Shown here: one piece after another, positions 5,002-13,686 of the stretch
How positions within the stretch are numbered: the first letter of the stretch is position 1
Layout: the number at the start of each line of letters is the position of its first letter
Assembly (NCBI GenBank): GCA_030950395.1
Contig: JAUZRP010000051.1
Location: 1-34,582 of the forward strand
Length of the DNA: 34,582 nt
Reading direction: 5' to 3'
From: Desulfonauticus sp.
GTDB lineage: Bacteria > Desulfobacterota > Desulfovibrionia > Desulfovibrionales > Desulfonatronovibrionaceae
Notes under the pieces: generated by a model
The model's input: only the letters and a program-made list of their open reading frames with translations
Databases searched by the model: none
Told to the model about the DNA's origin: nothing
Position numbers and translations under genes: made by a program

Positions 5002-6150
5002 TCAGACTACTCCGAGGAATTTTTCCCACCATTCAAGAAGTTGCCTTCTTTCTTCCAAGAAATCACTCCTCATGTAGGCTCTTGTAACTTTTGTCCCGAT
5101 GACATGCGCAAGTTGCGTTTCAATCACCTCAGCTCCAAAGCCATGTTCTGGTTGTTTTAAATAGCAAAGCGTAGAAAAAGAACTCCTGAAACCGTGTGGT
5201 TGGTGATTAAAGACCCCTAACCTTTTCAACAGCACTATAAAAACACTTTCCGACAACGGCCTGGAAGGATGGGAAGGGGAGTAGAAAACGTATTGAGATT
5301 TTTTAATTTTTTCAGCCTGTTGGAGAATGGAAAGGGTATTTTTTGTTAGAGGCAATCTAAAATCTTTCTTTGTTTTCATATAGTTAGCAGGAATTGCAAA
5401 AATATTATTTTTTTTATCCAACCAGCTCCACTGTAAATTTCTTACGTTGCCAGAACGTAGGCCAGTTAAAATGAGGAATTTTAAGGCAAGATGAACGGTG
5501 GGATAAACACCTTCAAGTTCAAAGAGAGCTTTTACCATATCTTTAAATTTTTTCTCATCCGTTATGGCTTTTATATGCTTAGGTTCAACACGGGGAAGTA
5601 TTTCCTGTATATCTATATTGTTACAAATATTATATTTAGTATAATCTTTATTAACCGCATATCGTAAAATTTGTTGGATTAAAAAGAATATTTTCCGTCT
5701 CAGCTCTATTTTGGGACCTGGCTTTGGAGATAAATTTCTTTTAAGCACGTTTTCAAGAACAAGATTAACATCTTGCTTAGTTATTTCGTCTATTCTTTTT
5801 TGTCCAATAATATCAAATACATAGTTTTCCAGTTTTGCCTTTTGTCCGACGAAATGGCTTTCCTTCCATTCTTGTCTCTTTATTTGCAAAAATTCTATTG
5901 CAACCTCTTTAAATCTTTTAACAATTATGCCGTCTTGTCTTATTTTTGTTTTGATTTCCAGGGTTTGTTTGCGAGCTTCCAGGAGGGAGATAAGAGGATA
6001 TTCGCCCAGGGTTATCGTCCTATTTTTTATTTTTATCCGCCATATCTTTTTGCCACTTGGCCTTATCTCCAGATAAAGGCCATAAGAATCGAAAATTTTA
6101 TAGGGCTTTTCTTTTGGTTTTGTATTTTTTATCTTTACGTTCGTTAACAT
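5002..6150 (-). CDS. P4-type tyrosine integrase of a genomic island
   Basis: This 382-aa integrase has the full P4 layout. An N-terminal arm-binding domain (residues 1-75: KIFDSYGLYLEIRPSGKKIW, ITLGEYP...LLEAR) is followed by a core-binding domain (about 80-180) and a catalytic domain with Arg232 in TGLRSGNV, a Lys near 259-262, H319-G-F-R322, His349 and nucleophile Tyr359. Length is normal for the family and no frameshift is seen, so it may be active. It is transcribed away from a tRNA-Ala gene 410 bp upstream, the usual layout for islands integrated at a tRNA 3' end. Large direct repeats in the gap could be its arm sites. Confidence 0.93.
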   Translation of the reverse strand: MLTNVKIKNTKPKEKPYKIFDSYGLYLEIRPSGKKIWRIKIKNRTITLGEYPLISLLEARKQTLEIKTKIRQDGIIVKRFKEVAIEFLQIKRQEWKESHFVGQKAKLENYVFDIIGQKRIDEITKQDVNLVLENVLKRNLSPKPGPKIELRRKIFFLIQQILRYAVNKDYTKYNICNNIDIQEILPRVEPKHIKAITDEKKFKDMVKALFELEGVYPTVHLALKFLILTGLRSGNVRNLQWSWLDKKNNIFAIPANYMKTKKDFRLPLTKNTLSILQQAEKIKKSQYVFYSPSHPSRPLSESVFIVLLKRLGVFNHQPHGFRSSFSTLCYLKQPEHGFGAEVIETQLAHVIGTKVTRAYMRSDFLEERRQLLEWWEKFLGVV

Positions 6151-6153
6151 TGC

Positions 6154-6256
6154 GGTAAGAGTTGGCTATTTTTTTTATATATATATTTTTTACTACTTCT
6201 AACAAATTAAAATTATTTAACTTTTTTAAAAAATAAGCAAAATACCAAATCAAAAA
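6154..6256. repeat. Direct repeat copy A (~103 bp) between integrase and tRNA
   Basis: It begins GGTAAGAGTTGGCTAT, passes through a TATATA tract and ends in ATACCAAATCAAAAA. It matches copy B 137 bp further right along its whole length with scattered differences. Lying just upstream of the integrase start, it may hold integrase arm-binding sites, the integrase promoter, or both. Confidence 0.8.
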
Positions 6257-6290
6257 TGAGTATTAAAAATCAGTTTTAATTCGGAGAAAG

Positions 6291-6393
6291 GGTAAAAGTT
6301 GGCTATATTTTTTTTATATATATGTTTTACCATTTATAACCAGCTGAAATTATTGATTTTTTTGAAAAATAACCAAAAATACCAGATCAAAAA
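6291..6393. repeat. Direct repeat copy B (~103 bp) between integrase and tRNA
   Basis: It begins GGTAAAAGTTGGCTAT and ends in ATACCAGATCAAAAA, with the same order of blocks and same length as copy A. Just beyond it AGGGTAAC (6401-6408) and GTTACCCT (6441-6448) form an inverted repeat. The rest of the gap to the tRNA shows no gene. Confidence 0.8.
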
Positions 6394-6559
6394 AAACAAG
6401 AGGGTAACTTCTTTCCGTTTTTAAAAGTGCTTACCTCTATGTTACCCTATTTTTCCGATTTTTTAGGTTTTTTTGTGTTCTTGAATAGGTAGGAAAATAG
6501 CCGAAAATCCTTATAAGTCAAGGAGTTATTTTGTATTATTTTTTTCTGTTTTTTCTTTC

Positions 6560-6635
6560 TGGTGGAGGCGAGGGGAATTGAACCCCCGACCTCAGGCTTG
6601 CGATGCCTGCGCTCTCCCAATTGAGCTACGCCCCC
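6560..6635 (-). tRNA. tRNA-Ala(CGC), CCA-encoded; probable island attachment site
   Basis: On the minus strand a 73-nt cloverleaf runs from 6635 to 6563. The acceptor stem GGGGGCG pairs with CGCCTCC (one G-U), the D arm is GCTC/GAGC, the anticodon stem CAGGC/GCCTG closes loop ATCGCAA (anticodon CGC, reading GCG), and the T arm is GGGGG-TTCAATT-CCCCT. The discriminator is A73 and CCA is encoded at 6562-6560. The 3' end faces the integrase, the standard attachment geometry. No second copy of the 3' half is visible in the window. Confidence 0.96.
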
Positions 6636-6745
6636 ATTCAGTAAATTTTAGAATATTTGGGCAAAACTAAAAAACCTAGAAAACACCAATTATCAGCGTT
6701 TTGTCAACTAGTTGTAATAATAAATTCCATTGACAAATACCTCAA

Positions 6746-7606
6746 ATGTCTTATTTAGCATCTTTAATGTCTTTCAAAATAAAAACAAATAAACTTTTAG
6801 ATCAGTTCAAAAAAACAGTCAAATTAATAGCCTTAGGCGGAAAATACTTTCTTTTGCATCAAGGTTTTTTATTTTCAGCTGGTCTTACTTTTTATGCCCT
6901 TTTATCTTTTATCCCTCTAATAGGTCTCTTGATTTCCTTAGCCGGGATATTTTTACACGATACTGTCATTATTCAACAATTTTTACAAAACAAATTGGCG
7001 ATTTTGCCCTGGGCCAAAGATATTGTTTTGACTCAGCTAAATTATTTCTTGGCCTCTGCTCCCAAATTTAGTGGGCTTAGTTTTGTTTTTATCTTGTGGA
7101 CTTCTGGTCTATTTTTTAGTGCTTTACAAAGTTGTTTCTATGTTATTTACCAAAAAAAACCTCAAAAATACTATTGGCATATCCCTTTGCCCTGGCTTCT
7201 TGGTCCGTTTTTAGGGTTTGGACTTTTTATCTTAATGTTTGTAGGGCAAATCATAAAACATATTCCTTCTAAATATTTACCAAATCTAGATCCAGATATG
7301 TGGACCTGGCTTGGCACAGGCATGTTAATATTTATTTTATTTCAATTTTTATCTGCCAAAAGACCATCCTGGCGAGTAAGTATTGTTACGGCTTTGGTTA
7401 TCTCTCTTATTAGTGAAGGCATCACCCAGTTTTTTAGCCACATTTTATGGTATCAACCCAATTATAGCCTAGTGTATGGAACCCTTTCTTCTCTGATTTT
7501 ATTTTTACTTTGGTTAAATGCAAATATGGTCATGATCCTTTGGGGAGCATATTTTTTATTCTTTTGGGATCAAACATACGGATCTAAAAAACAGTCTAAC
7601 CCTTAA
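6746..7606 (+). CDS. YihY/BrkB-family inner-membrane protein
   Basis: The 286-aa protein has about six membrane segments and the family's signature blocks: GLTFYALLSFIPLIGLL near residue 50, the SGLFFSALQSCFYVIY segment near 120, and the C-terminal YSLVYGTLSSLILFLLWLNANMVMILWGAYF. The family was once called RNase BN; a transport or envelope role is more likely, and the substrate is unknown. The start is uncertain: no ribosome site precedes the ATG at 6746, and a TTGACA at 6730 would place transcription near the second ATG at 6770, giving a 278-aa protein that keeps all family blocks. It converges with glcD across a 74-bp gap. Confidence 0.85.
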   Translation: MSYLASLMSFKIKTNKLLDQFKKTVKLIALGGKYFLLHQGFLFSAGLTFYALLSFIPLIGLLISLAGIFLHDTVIIQQFLQNKLAILPWAKDIVLTQLNYFLASAPKFSGLSFVFILWTSGLFFSALQSCFYVIYQKKPQKYYWHIPLPWLLGPFLGFGLFILMFVGQIIKHIPSKYLPNLDPDMWTWLGTGMLIFILFQFLSAKRPSWRVSIVTALVISLISEGITQFFSHILWYQPNYSLVYGTLSSLILFLLWLNANMVMILWGAYFLFFWDQTYGSKKQSNP

Positions 7607-7680
7607 AACCGAACAACAGCTTATCCCTATAACTCAAAAAACAAGTTGATGGTTGAGGGCCAAATCTTTTAGATCCAAAG

Positions 7681-9042
7681 TTAAAAAGCCTTGCCTGGAT
7701 TAAGAATATTTTTAGGATCCAAAGTGTTTTTGAGTTTGGCCATTATGGTCCTATGCGGAAGATCTAATTGAAGGTCAACGTATTTCTTTTTTAGCAAACC
7801 AATGCCGTGCTCGCCTGTAATAGTACCCTGCAGTTCTAGCACTTTTTTCAACAACAAAAAGTGTATTTCTTTGGCCAAGGCTAGTTCTTCTTTGTTTTTA
7901 GCATCGTACATAATATTGGTGTGAATATTACCATCTCCTACGTGACCAAACATAAGAATGGGCAATTTAAATCTTGCAGCAAGCTCCTCACCAAAGGATA
8001 AAAATGCTCTTATCTTCCCACGGGGTACTGTAAAGTCTTCGCTCAACTTATTAGGTCGCAATTTAAAAGCAGCTGGACTAATTTTCTTTCTAATCTCCCA
8101 TAAATAAGCCTGGCGTTCTTTTGTGGCCGTGAGATAAAAATCAGCTCTAAGCCTGGTTTGCGTCAGATTTAAATGGTCCTCCACACTGGACTTAGTTCCA
8201 TCAAACTTTAACAGTAAAAAAGCCCTAGCTTCAGGAAAAGGCAAGGTGGTAATTGCAGAAAGAGCTCTTATGCAAGTAGGACCTATAATTTCCAAAGCAC
8301 ACGGCACTATGCCCAACTGAAACAAATTTTGAATAAAATCACTGGCTTTAGCTAAACTGGTAAAGCCAGCCAAAAGAGAGGCCGAACTTTCTGGCAAGGG
8401 CAGCAGTTTTACGTAAATTTTGTTTATTATACCAAGAGTACCTTCAGACCCCACAAATAACGGAGCCAAATTTAATCCACATGCGTTTTTATGGCATAAG
8501 TTGTTTAAACGCAAAATCTTTCCTCCTGCAAGCACAACTTCTAATCCCAAAATATAATTGCCTGTAACCCCATACTTTAGAGCTTGCATGCCACCAGCAT
8601 TAGTAGCCACGTTGCCGCCCAAAGTAGAAAAAGAAGCTGAAGCTGGATCAGGAGGATAAAACAGTTTCTTTTGAGATAAAATTTTTTGAAAATATCCTGT
8701 TATTACTCCTGGCTCAACAATAGCTACAAAATCCTTATCTCTAATCTCTAAAATTTTATTTAACCTTAACAAAGATACAACAATCCCCCCCTTAACAGGC
8801 ACACATCCACCTGCTCGTCCGGTCCCCCTACCGCGGGGGATAACAGGAATGTCTTCGTTTTGGGCAAAGGAGAGAAGTTGTTGGATCTGACTTACTTTAC
8901 CGGGGACAACAACTACGTCTGGCCTACCTTTTGCAATACTACTGTCCGTGCCATAAGTAATTAGACTAGGTTTGTCCCAGAATATTTCTTCTTCTTGAAA
9001 CAAATTATTTAAAAATTTTTTTTGAGACCTGGTTAAAGGCAT
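7681..9042 (-). CDS. glcD: FAD-linked 2-hydroxyacid dehydrogenase (glycolate/D-lactate oxidase subunit GlcD-like)
   Basis: This 453-aa protein has the PCMH-type FAD-binding domain (VVVVPGKVSQIQQLLSFA near residue 43; PRGRGTGRAGG 69-79; PPDPASASFSTLGGNVATNAGG 130-151) and the FAD-oxidase C-terminal domain with GHVGDGNIHTN and EHGIGLLKKKY. Family members oxidise D-lactate or glycolate to the keto acid and pass electrons to a partner Fe-S subunit or the quinone pool. No Fe-S subunit is encoded next to it; the protein has no CxxCxxC motif. Its ATG abuts the stop of the upstream amidotransferase gene with no gap, so it is translated from the purKE transcript. Confidence 0.9.
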   Translation of the reverse strand: MPLTRSQKKFLNNLFQEEEIFWDKPSLITYGTDSSIAKGRPDVVVVPGKVSQIQQLLSFAQNEDIPVIPRGRGTGRAGGCVPVKGGIVVSLLRLNKILEIRDKDFVAIVEPGVITGYFQKILSQKKLFYPPDPASASFSTLGGNVATNAGGMQALKYGVTGNYILGLEVVLAGGKILRLNNLCHKNACGLNLAPLFVGSEGTLGIINKIYVKLLPLPESSASLLAGFTSLAKASDFIQNLFQLGIVPCALEIIGPTCIRALSAITTLPFPEARAFLLLKFDGTKSSVEDHLNLTQTRLRADFYLTATKERQAYLWEIRKKISPAAFKLRPNKLSEDFTVPRGKIRAFLSFGEELAARFKLPILMFGHVGDGNIHTNIMYDAKNKEELALAKEIHFLLLKKVLELQGTITGEHGIGLLKKKYVDLQLDLPHRTIMAKLKNTLDPKNILNPGKAF

Positions 9043-9762
9043 CTAACGCTCTTTTAAATCTATCCAGTGCTTAAATAAAGTGTCTAGGAGTTGAAAAAGA
9101 TGTTTCTCTAAAGAGTCAAAATTACTCTTTGTGTCCAAGAGTTCTTCTGGAGACTGCACATAGGTGTGCTTGGATTGGAGATCGTCTGGGCAATTTTTTA
9201 TTAAAGCCGCTAAAGTAGTTGGAGTTGTTTCTAAATGAAATTGTAAGCCAATAATTCTGTTGTCCAACACAAAGGCCTGGTTGGAACAGGCCTCTGATTG
9301 AGCAATATGAATAGCCTGAGCAGGAATGCTAAAGGTATCTCCATGCCAATGAAGTGCTGTAAAAGATGGAGGCAAACACGTAAAAAAAGGATGCTTTAAT
9401 CCTGCAGGAGTAAGATGTACAGGATACCAACCTATCTCAGGATAAACATTTTTTGTCACAGTACTCCCAAGCACTTGAGCTATAAGTTGAGCTCCAAGAC
9501 AAATCCCTAAAACTATTTTATCCTTTGTCTGAACAACTTGTTCTAAAAATCTTTTCTCTTGCTTAAGCCAGGGATATTGAAATTCATCATCTACTCCCAT
9601 AGGGCCGCCCATCACCACTAGCCAGTCAAAATCATCTACTTCAGGCAAAACTTCATCAGCAAACAACTTGGTACTTCTCACCACATGTCCCCTTTCTTGA
9701 CACCACCTTAAAATATTTCCAGGATCTTCAAAGGAAACATGCTGAATATAGTGAACCTTCAT
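9043..9762 (-). CDS. Class I glutamine amidotransferase, GMP-synthase-like
   Basis: The product is 239 aa from the ATG at 9762, preferred to a longer frame reaching into purE because AAAGGAGTG precedes it. It shows the triad elements of class I amidotransferases: VVMGGPMGVDDE (oxyanion strand), nucleophile Cys in LGICLGAQL, and LQFHLETTPTT with the His and Glu. It has no synthetase domain, so it either hydrolyses Gln for a partner or acts on gamma-glutamyl compounds, as stand-alone GATase1 proteins do. It follows purE by 5 bp and abuts glcD, so it shares the purine operon. A role in ammonia supply or gamma-glutamyl hydrolysis is only inference. Confidence 0.85.
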   Translation of the reverse strand: MKVHYIQHVSFEDPGNILRWCQERGHVVRSTKLFADEVLPEVDDFDWLVVMGGPMGVDDEFQYPWLKQEKRFLEQVVQTKDKIVLGICLGAQLIAQVLGSTVTKNVYPEIGWYPVHLTPAGLKHPFFTCLPPSFTALHWHGDTFSIPAQAIHIAQSEACSNQAFVLDNRIIGLQFHLETTPTTLAALIKNCPDDLQSKHTYVQSPEELLDTKSNFDSLEKHLFQLLDTLFKHWIDLKER

Positions 9763-9767
9763 AATTA

Positions 9768-10286
9768 CTACACTCCTTTTAAGTACGTTAGCCATTTTTT
9801 TTCTTCCAGTTTGGCTGCCTTGTCCAAAACAGTTTGTTCCATATTTTGCTTAAATACTTTAACCTGTTGATTTATTTCAGGATATTTTATTCCAAGTATT
9901 TTGGCAGCAAGTAAGCCCGCATTTTTGGCATTGTTAATAGCAACTGTGGCTACAGGCACTCCTGCTGGCATCTGAACAATGGATAAAAGAGAATCTAACC
10001 CAGATAAAGCACTTGTTTTAACAGGAACTCCTACAACCGGCAAACTGGTAATAGCTGCTACCATCCCTGGCAAATGCGCTGCTCCACCTGCTCCTGCAAT
10101 GATAACCTCTAAACCTCGTTCCTGGGCACTTTGAGCATATTCAAATAAACGCCAAGGCGTTCTGTGTGCAGAAACAATAGTAAGTTCGTAGGGAATTGAA
10201 AATTCTTCTAGGACCTCTGCACTGCTTTTCATTACAGGCAGGTCAGAATCGCTTCCCATAATAATGCCAACTAAAGGTTTGTGCAC
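9768..10286 (-). CDS. purE: N5-carboxyaminoimidazole ribonucleotide mutase
   Basis: This 172-aa class I PurE converts N5-CAIR to CAIR in de novo purine synthesis. The sequence shows GSDSDLPVM (residues 11-19), the catalytic loop SAHRTP, and [15 protein letters not shown] in the phosphate and CO2-handling region. Length is normal. It follows purK by 25 bp, and the pairing with a PurK indicates the bacterial two-step route. Confidence 0.97.
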   Translation of the reverse strand: MHKPLVGIIMGSDSDLPVMKSSAEVLEEFSIPYELTIVSAHRTPWRLFEYAQSAQERGLEVIIAGAGGAAHLPGMVAAITSLPVVGVPVKTSALSGLDSLLSIVQMPAGVPVATVAINNAKNAGLLAAKILGIKYPEINQQVKVFKQNMEQTVLDKAAKLEEKKWLTYLKGV

Positions 10287-10311
10287 TCTGTTAACCTCCT
10301 TTACCCCTTCA

Positions 10312-11448
10312 TTACGCCTCTATCCCCACCACGTGTAACACCTGTCTAACCTGATGTGCCTTATCTAAGGCCTCTTCAAGGTCATGGGCAGTGATATTGA
10401 CGTGTCCCATTTTTCTAAAAGGTCGCACTTCTTTTTTACCATAAAAGTGAACGTGCACACCTGGTATAGCTAGGGCTTTATCTAGCCCCTTAACCTGAGG
10501 TGTACCTGTTCCTTGGCCTAAAATATTTAACATAACAGTGGGCAAAAGTAAATCAGTAGAGCCAAGAGGCAGTCCTGTTACAGCCCTTATATGTTGTTCA
10601 AATTGAGAGGTCATACAGCCATTCAAAGTAAAATGGCCTGCATTATGAGGCCTTGGAGCAATTTCATTGACCAAAAGCCTCTTGTCTTTGGTCACAAACA
10701 TCTCTATGGCAAAAATGCCTATAGCTCTTTCCCCTAGAGCAGAGATACTTTGGATAGCTAGTTTACGAGCCTTACTAGCTAATTGGGGATCAACCCTGGC
10801 CGGACAAATAACCAAATCGCAAATGTTGGCTCGTTCCTCAAAAATCATTTCTACCACAGGATAAACACTTATATCTCCGGATAAATTTTTGGCCACCAGA
10901 ACGGCAATTTCTTTCTCAATATCTACAAACTCTTCTATATAAAAATCCTGGCTAAAAGCCTTTTTTAAGTCAGATTTATCCCTTAAAAGCAAAACGCCCT
11001 TCCCATCATAACCACCAAAACGCTTTTTTTGCACAAAAGGAAAACCAAAACTTGAAATAGCTTGCTCAATATCCGCTACAGACATGAATCTTGAGACAGG
11101 AAGACCTGCCTGACGTAAAGTTTGTTTTTGGAGCAATTTATCCTGAATGAGCTCCAAAATTTGGGGGTTAGGAAAAATTTTGAGTCCAATTTTTTCTAAT
11201 TTTTTCAAAGAAGCAATATTTATGTGCTCTATATCAAAGGTAATAAGATCCACCTGTTGGCAAAGCTCATAAATATCCTGTTCATCTTTAAAACTCCCTA
11301 CCACTTGCTCTGCTCCTACCTGAGCTGCAGGACAATTAGGACCAGGATCCAAAACCACGAACTCAAAACCGAGTTTTTTCGTCTCCAACACCATCATTCT
11401 GGCCAATTGCCCGCCACCCAAAATGCCGATCTTCTTATTTTTTAACAT
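10312..11448 (-). CDS. purK: N5-carboxyaminoimidazole ribonucleotide synthase
   Basis: This 378-aa ATP-grasp enzyme makes N5-CAIR from AIR, ATP and bicarbonate, feeding PurE. It opens with the PurK signature [15 protein letters not shown], has the ATP-grasp core ([33 protein letters not shown]) and the metal/ATP segment [19 protein letters not shown]. It is the first gene of the minus-strand operon purK-purE-amidotransferase-glcD. A weak AGGAG lies upstream of the ATG. Purine repression is expected but no operator is recognised. Confidence 0.97.
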   Translation of the reverse strand: MLKNKKIGILGGGQLARMMVLETKKLGFEFVVLDPGPNCPAAQVGAEQVVGSFKDEQDIYELCQQVDLITFDIEHINIASLKKLEKIGLKIFPNPQILELIQDKLLQKQTLRQAGLPVSRFMSVADIEQAISSFGFPFVQKKRFGGYDGKGVLLLRDKSDLKKAFSQDFYIEEFVDIEKEIAVLVAKNLSGDISVYPVVEMIFEERANICDLVICPARVDPQLASKARKLAIQSISALGERAIGIFAIEMFVTKDKRLLVNEIAPRPHNAGHFTLNGCMTSQFEQHIRAVTGLPLGSTDLLLPTVMLNILGQGTGTPQVKGLDKALAIPGVHVHFYGKKEVRPFRKMGHVNITAHDLEEALDKAHQVRQVLHVVGIEA

Positions 11449-11643
11449 GATATTGCTCCTGCTCTCCTAATATTTAATATTTCTTACTTGGCTGCCCAAA
11501 ACTATAAATTCGAACTCTTTACCAGTCCATAGCTAATTGAATTCTTTTTTAATTTTAATCATTTTTTTTGCCTTTTTAACTGTCTGATATTATTAATATT
11601 TTTCTTTAAATCAACAGTAAAACAAAAAAAATTCATAACACGT

Positions 11644-11672
11644 TGTAACTTTTGGCGGAATTAATTCGTATA
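11644..11672 (+). promoter_or_regulatory. Candidate ECF-sigma promoter of the envelope operon
   Basis: TGTAAC (11644-11649), 17 nt, CGTATA (11667-11672). This closely matches the AAC -35 / CGTA -10 architecture of ECF sigma factors such as B. subtilis SigW (TGAAAC-N16-CGTA). It lies about 70 bp before the first gene of an operon that encodes its own ECF sigma, so autoregulation is a natural reading. The rest of the 11449-11738 intergenic stretch is AT-rich with no other clear signal. Confidence 0.5.
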
Positions 11673-11738
11673 TAAAAATGAAGATAGGCAAAAGCTATAA
11701 AAAATTTTTAAACCACAAAATCAAAGGAGGAGGTAATT

Positions 11739-12506
11739 ATGAGCAAAAACACGTCTAGGGTCCAAAAACTTGGCTTGCTTACAAGTGTGGTGTGTTTGGG
11801 CGCAATGCTTGCTTTCACACCTGTAGCCAAAGCTGCTGATGATGCTGTCACCACTGACACAGCGGTAACTACCGACACTATAACCACCACAACTACCACT
11901 ACCGCAGACGAGCTTAGCACGGCCGTGGATGAAGCCCAAACTGCAGCAACAGAATTAGAGCAGGCAGAGCTGCAAAACGACCAACAACTAAGATTACGCC
12001 TTAGAGAACGTTACAGAAGGGCAGAAAAACATGCAGAACAAGTTATGGCCAAGATCGCTGGTGTAAAAACAGAAGATATTGCTGCTATGCGCCAACAAGG
12101 TCTTGGGTGGGGGCAAATAGCCCAAGAACTGGGTCTAGATACACAGGCTCTTGGTTTAGAAAATAGAAAAAATGAGCCTGTCAAAGTTCAAAATCAAGTA
12201 AGAAATCAAGGTCAAGAAACGATGTTGCAGGTAAGAGAAAGAACCATGGAAATGAACGAGAGAATGGAAGCCACAGCTAGAGATCTTACGGGAGAATTCA
12301 ACAAACATGGTTTAGCCACAGGTGGTTCTGATAGTGAATGCTTGGGATTACATAGCCCTGCTGCAGTGGCTGGCCGTGAGAGTGGATACGGCGGATATGG
12401 CAATAATGAAGGCCGCGGCAATGGCGGCACTGGTGGTTCTGGTGGCGAAGCTGGCGGCGGAGCTGGTGGTTCTGGCGGCGGGCATGGCGGCGGTGGACAC
12501 CGTTAA
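11739..12506 (+). CDS. Secreted protein with helical middle and Gly-rich tail
   Basis: The 255-aa product starts behind AAAGGAGGAGG. Residues 1-32 are a Sec signal (cleavage after AKA). They are followed by a Thr/Asp-rich linker (33-57), a charged helical stretch (58-105), a compact segment GVKTEDIAAMRQQGLGWGQIAQELGLD (107-133) and a second charged helix (145-188). The tail from about 213 is a Gly/Ser/His-rich sequence ending GGHGGGGHR. No enzyme motif is visible. The flexible His/Gly tail could bind metal or surfaces; that is conjecture. It is the first gene of the operon that encodes the ECF sigma and membrane regulator, so it is a likely abundant target of that sigma. Confidence 0.75.
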   Translation: MSKNTSRVQKLGLLTSVVCLGAMLAFTPVAKAADDAVTTDTAVTTDTITTTTTTTADELSTAVDEAQTAATELEQAELQNDQQLRLRLRERYRRAEKHAEQVMAKIAGVKTEDIAAMRQQGLGWGQIAQELGLDTQALGLENRKNEPVKVQNQVRNQGQETMLQVRERTMEMNERMEATARDLTGEFNKHGLATGGSDSECLGLHSPAAVAGRESGYGGYGNNEGRGNGGTGGSGGEAGGGAGGSGGGHGGGGHR

Positions 12507-12536
12507 AATTTAAGTTTAAAATATAACTCTATATTT

Positions 12537-13085
12537 ATGCACGCTACTGAGGAACAGGAAATAATAAAAAGAGTGTTAAACGGGGATACCAATGCCTTTG
12601 GTATCCTCGTTAAAACATATCAACGTCCCATTTTTAATTTAATGTACAGAATGACCAACTCCAATGACGAAGCAGCAGAATTAACTCAAGAAGTTTTTAT
12701 AAAAGCTTATGAAAAATTAGAAAAATTTAAATTGGGGAAAAAATTTTTCCCATGGTTATATGCTTTGGGTCTAAATATAGCTAAAGATTATTGGCGAAAA
12801 AAACAACGTTATTGTGAAGTAGAAGTAAATAATATCTCGAATAGTAAACAAATAGCCAGAGAAGATAAGTTAGAAACATCGTATGATTATCAAAAGCTAC
12901 AACAAGCTTTAAAAAATATACCTTTACTTTACCGAGAAGCCATTATTTTACGTTATCATGAAAATATGTCTTTAAAAGATATTGCCGATGCTTTACAAAT
13001 TTCCCTTAGTGCAGCTAAAATGCGCGTAAAACGTGGGTTAGAGATGCTCCGTAAAGAGCTTAAAGGAGGTGAATCCTATGTTTAA
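12537..13085 (+). CDS. ECF-type RNA polymerase sigma factor
   Basis: This 182-aa protein has region 2 (residues 10-80: AFGILVKTYQRPIFNLMYRMTN, DEAAELTQEVFIKAYEKL, FFPWLYALGLNIAKDYWRKK) and region 4 (about 118-175: LQQALKNIPLLYREAIILRYHENMSLKDIADALQIS...AKMRVKRG), with nothing between, as in ECF sigmas. It should direct RNA polymerase to TGTAAC/CGTATA-like promoters; one lies upstream of the operon. The ATG at 12537 lacks a clear ribosome site, so coupling to the upstream gene (30 bp) is possible. Its end overlaps the next gene by 8 nt, typical of a sigma/anti-sigma pair. Confidence 0.93.
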   Translation: MHATEEQEIIKRVLNGDTNAFGILVKTYQRPIFNLMYRMTNSNDEAAELTQEVFIKAYEKLEKFKLGKKFFPWLYALGLNIAKDYWRKKQRYCEVEVNNISNSKQIAREDKLETSYDYQKLQQALKNIPLLYREAIILRYHENMSLKDIADALQISLSAAKMRVKRGLEMLRKELKGGESYV

Positions 13086-13686
13086 AATATTTTCTCTTTG
13101 GCCACCAGAGAAAAAAAATAACGAACTAGATAGCAATCAAGACCAAGAACTCTTGATTTTAGCCAGGAGATTAAAAAATTTACCAGACAGAGAACCTCCT
13201 TCTGACTTGGCTGACAAAATTATCCAATCCCTGGAGCCTAAAAAACTTTCTTTTTGGAAAAAATTATACGTCTGGCTCATTACTCCAAAAGCTATTACTA
13301 TCTCTCCTTTAAAACTCGCACCTGCTTTGGCTTTATCTTTGCTACTTATCTGGCTTGCCTTTGGTAATTTTTTCTCTGGAAGCCAAGTGTTTAAAAATAC
13401 ACAAAAACTCGTACCTGTTACTTTTGTTTTGCACTACCCCCAAGCCCACTCTGTAAGTGTTATTGGTTCTTTTAACCAATGGCAACCTAAGGCATTGAAA
13501 ATGCACAACAAAAATGGTACATGGACGTTAGAAATAAAACTTCCTCAAGGACGTTATGAATATGCCTTTCTAATAGACAACAAATTGGTTATACCTGATC
13601 CTAAGGCAGAATTTTGTAAAGCTGACTTGTTTGGACATAAAAACTCTATTATATTTGTGAACCATGAAAATCCACATAATATCTAA
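13078..13686 (+). CDS. Membrane anti-sigma-like protein with periplasmic CBM48-like domain
   Basis: The product is 202 aa from ATG 13078, chosen because AAAGGAGG ends 8 nt upstream. Residues 1-65 form a cytoplasmic part with LPDREPPSDLADKIIQSL, a pattern common in anti-sigma factors, but without the zinc HxxxCxxC motif. About 80-98 is a single membrane span. Residues 112-195 are an early-set/CBM48 fold like the AMPK glycogen-binding domain: VTFVLHYPQAHSVSVIGSFNQW, GTWTLEIKLPQGRYEYAFLIDNKLVIPDP, with Trp135 and Trp149. By position it should hold the co-encoded sigma at the membrane and sense something outside, plausibly a glycan. Ligand and release mechanism are unknown. Confidence 0.85.
   Translation: MFKIFSLWPPEKKNNELDSNQDQELLILARRLKNLPDREPPSDLADKIIQSLEPKKLSFWKKLYVWLITPKAITISPLKLAPALALSLLLIWLAFGNFFSGSQVFKNTQKLVPVTFVLHYPQAHSVSVIGSFNQWQPKALKMHNKNGTWTLEIKLPQGRYEYAFLIDNKLVIPDPKAEFCKADLFGHKNSIIFVNHENPHNI

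Noticed and set aside
12212-12430. 72-aa minus-strand frame inside the Gly-rich secreted protein gene
   Set aside because: It is the complementary frame of Gly/Ala-rich codons, without a ribosome site.
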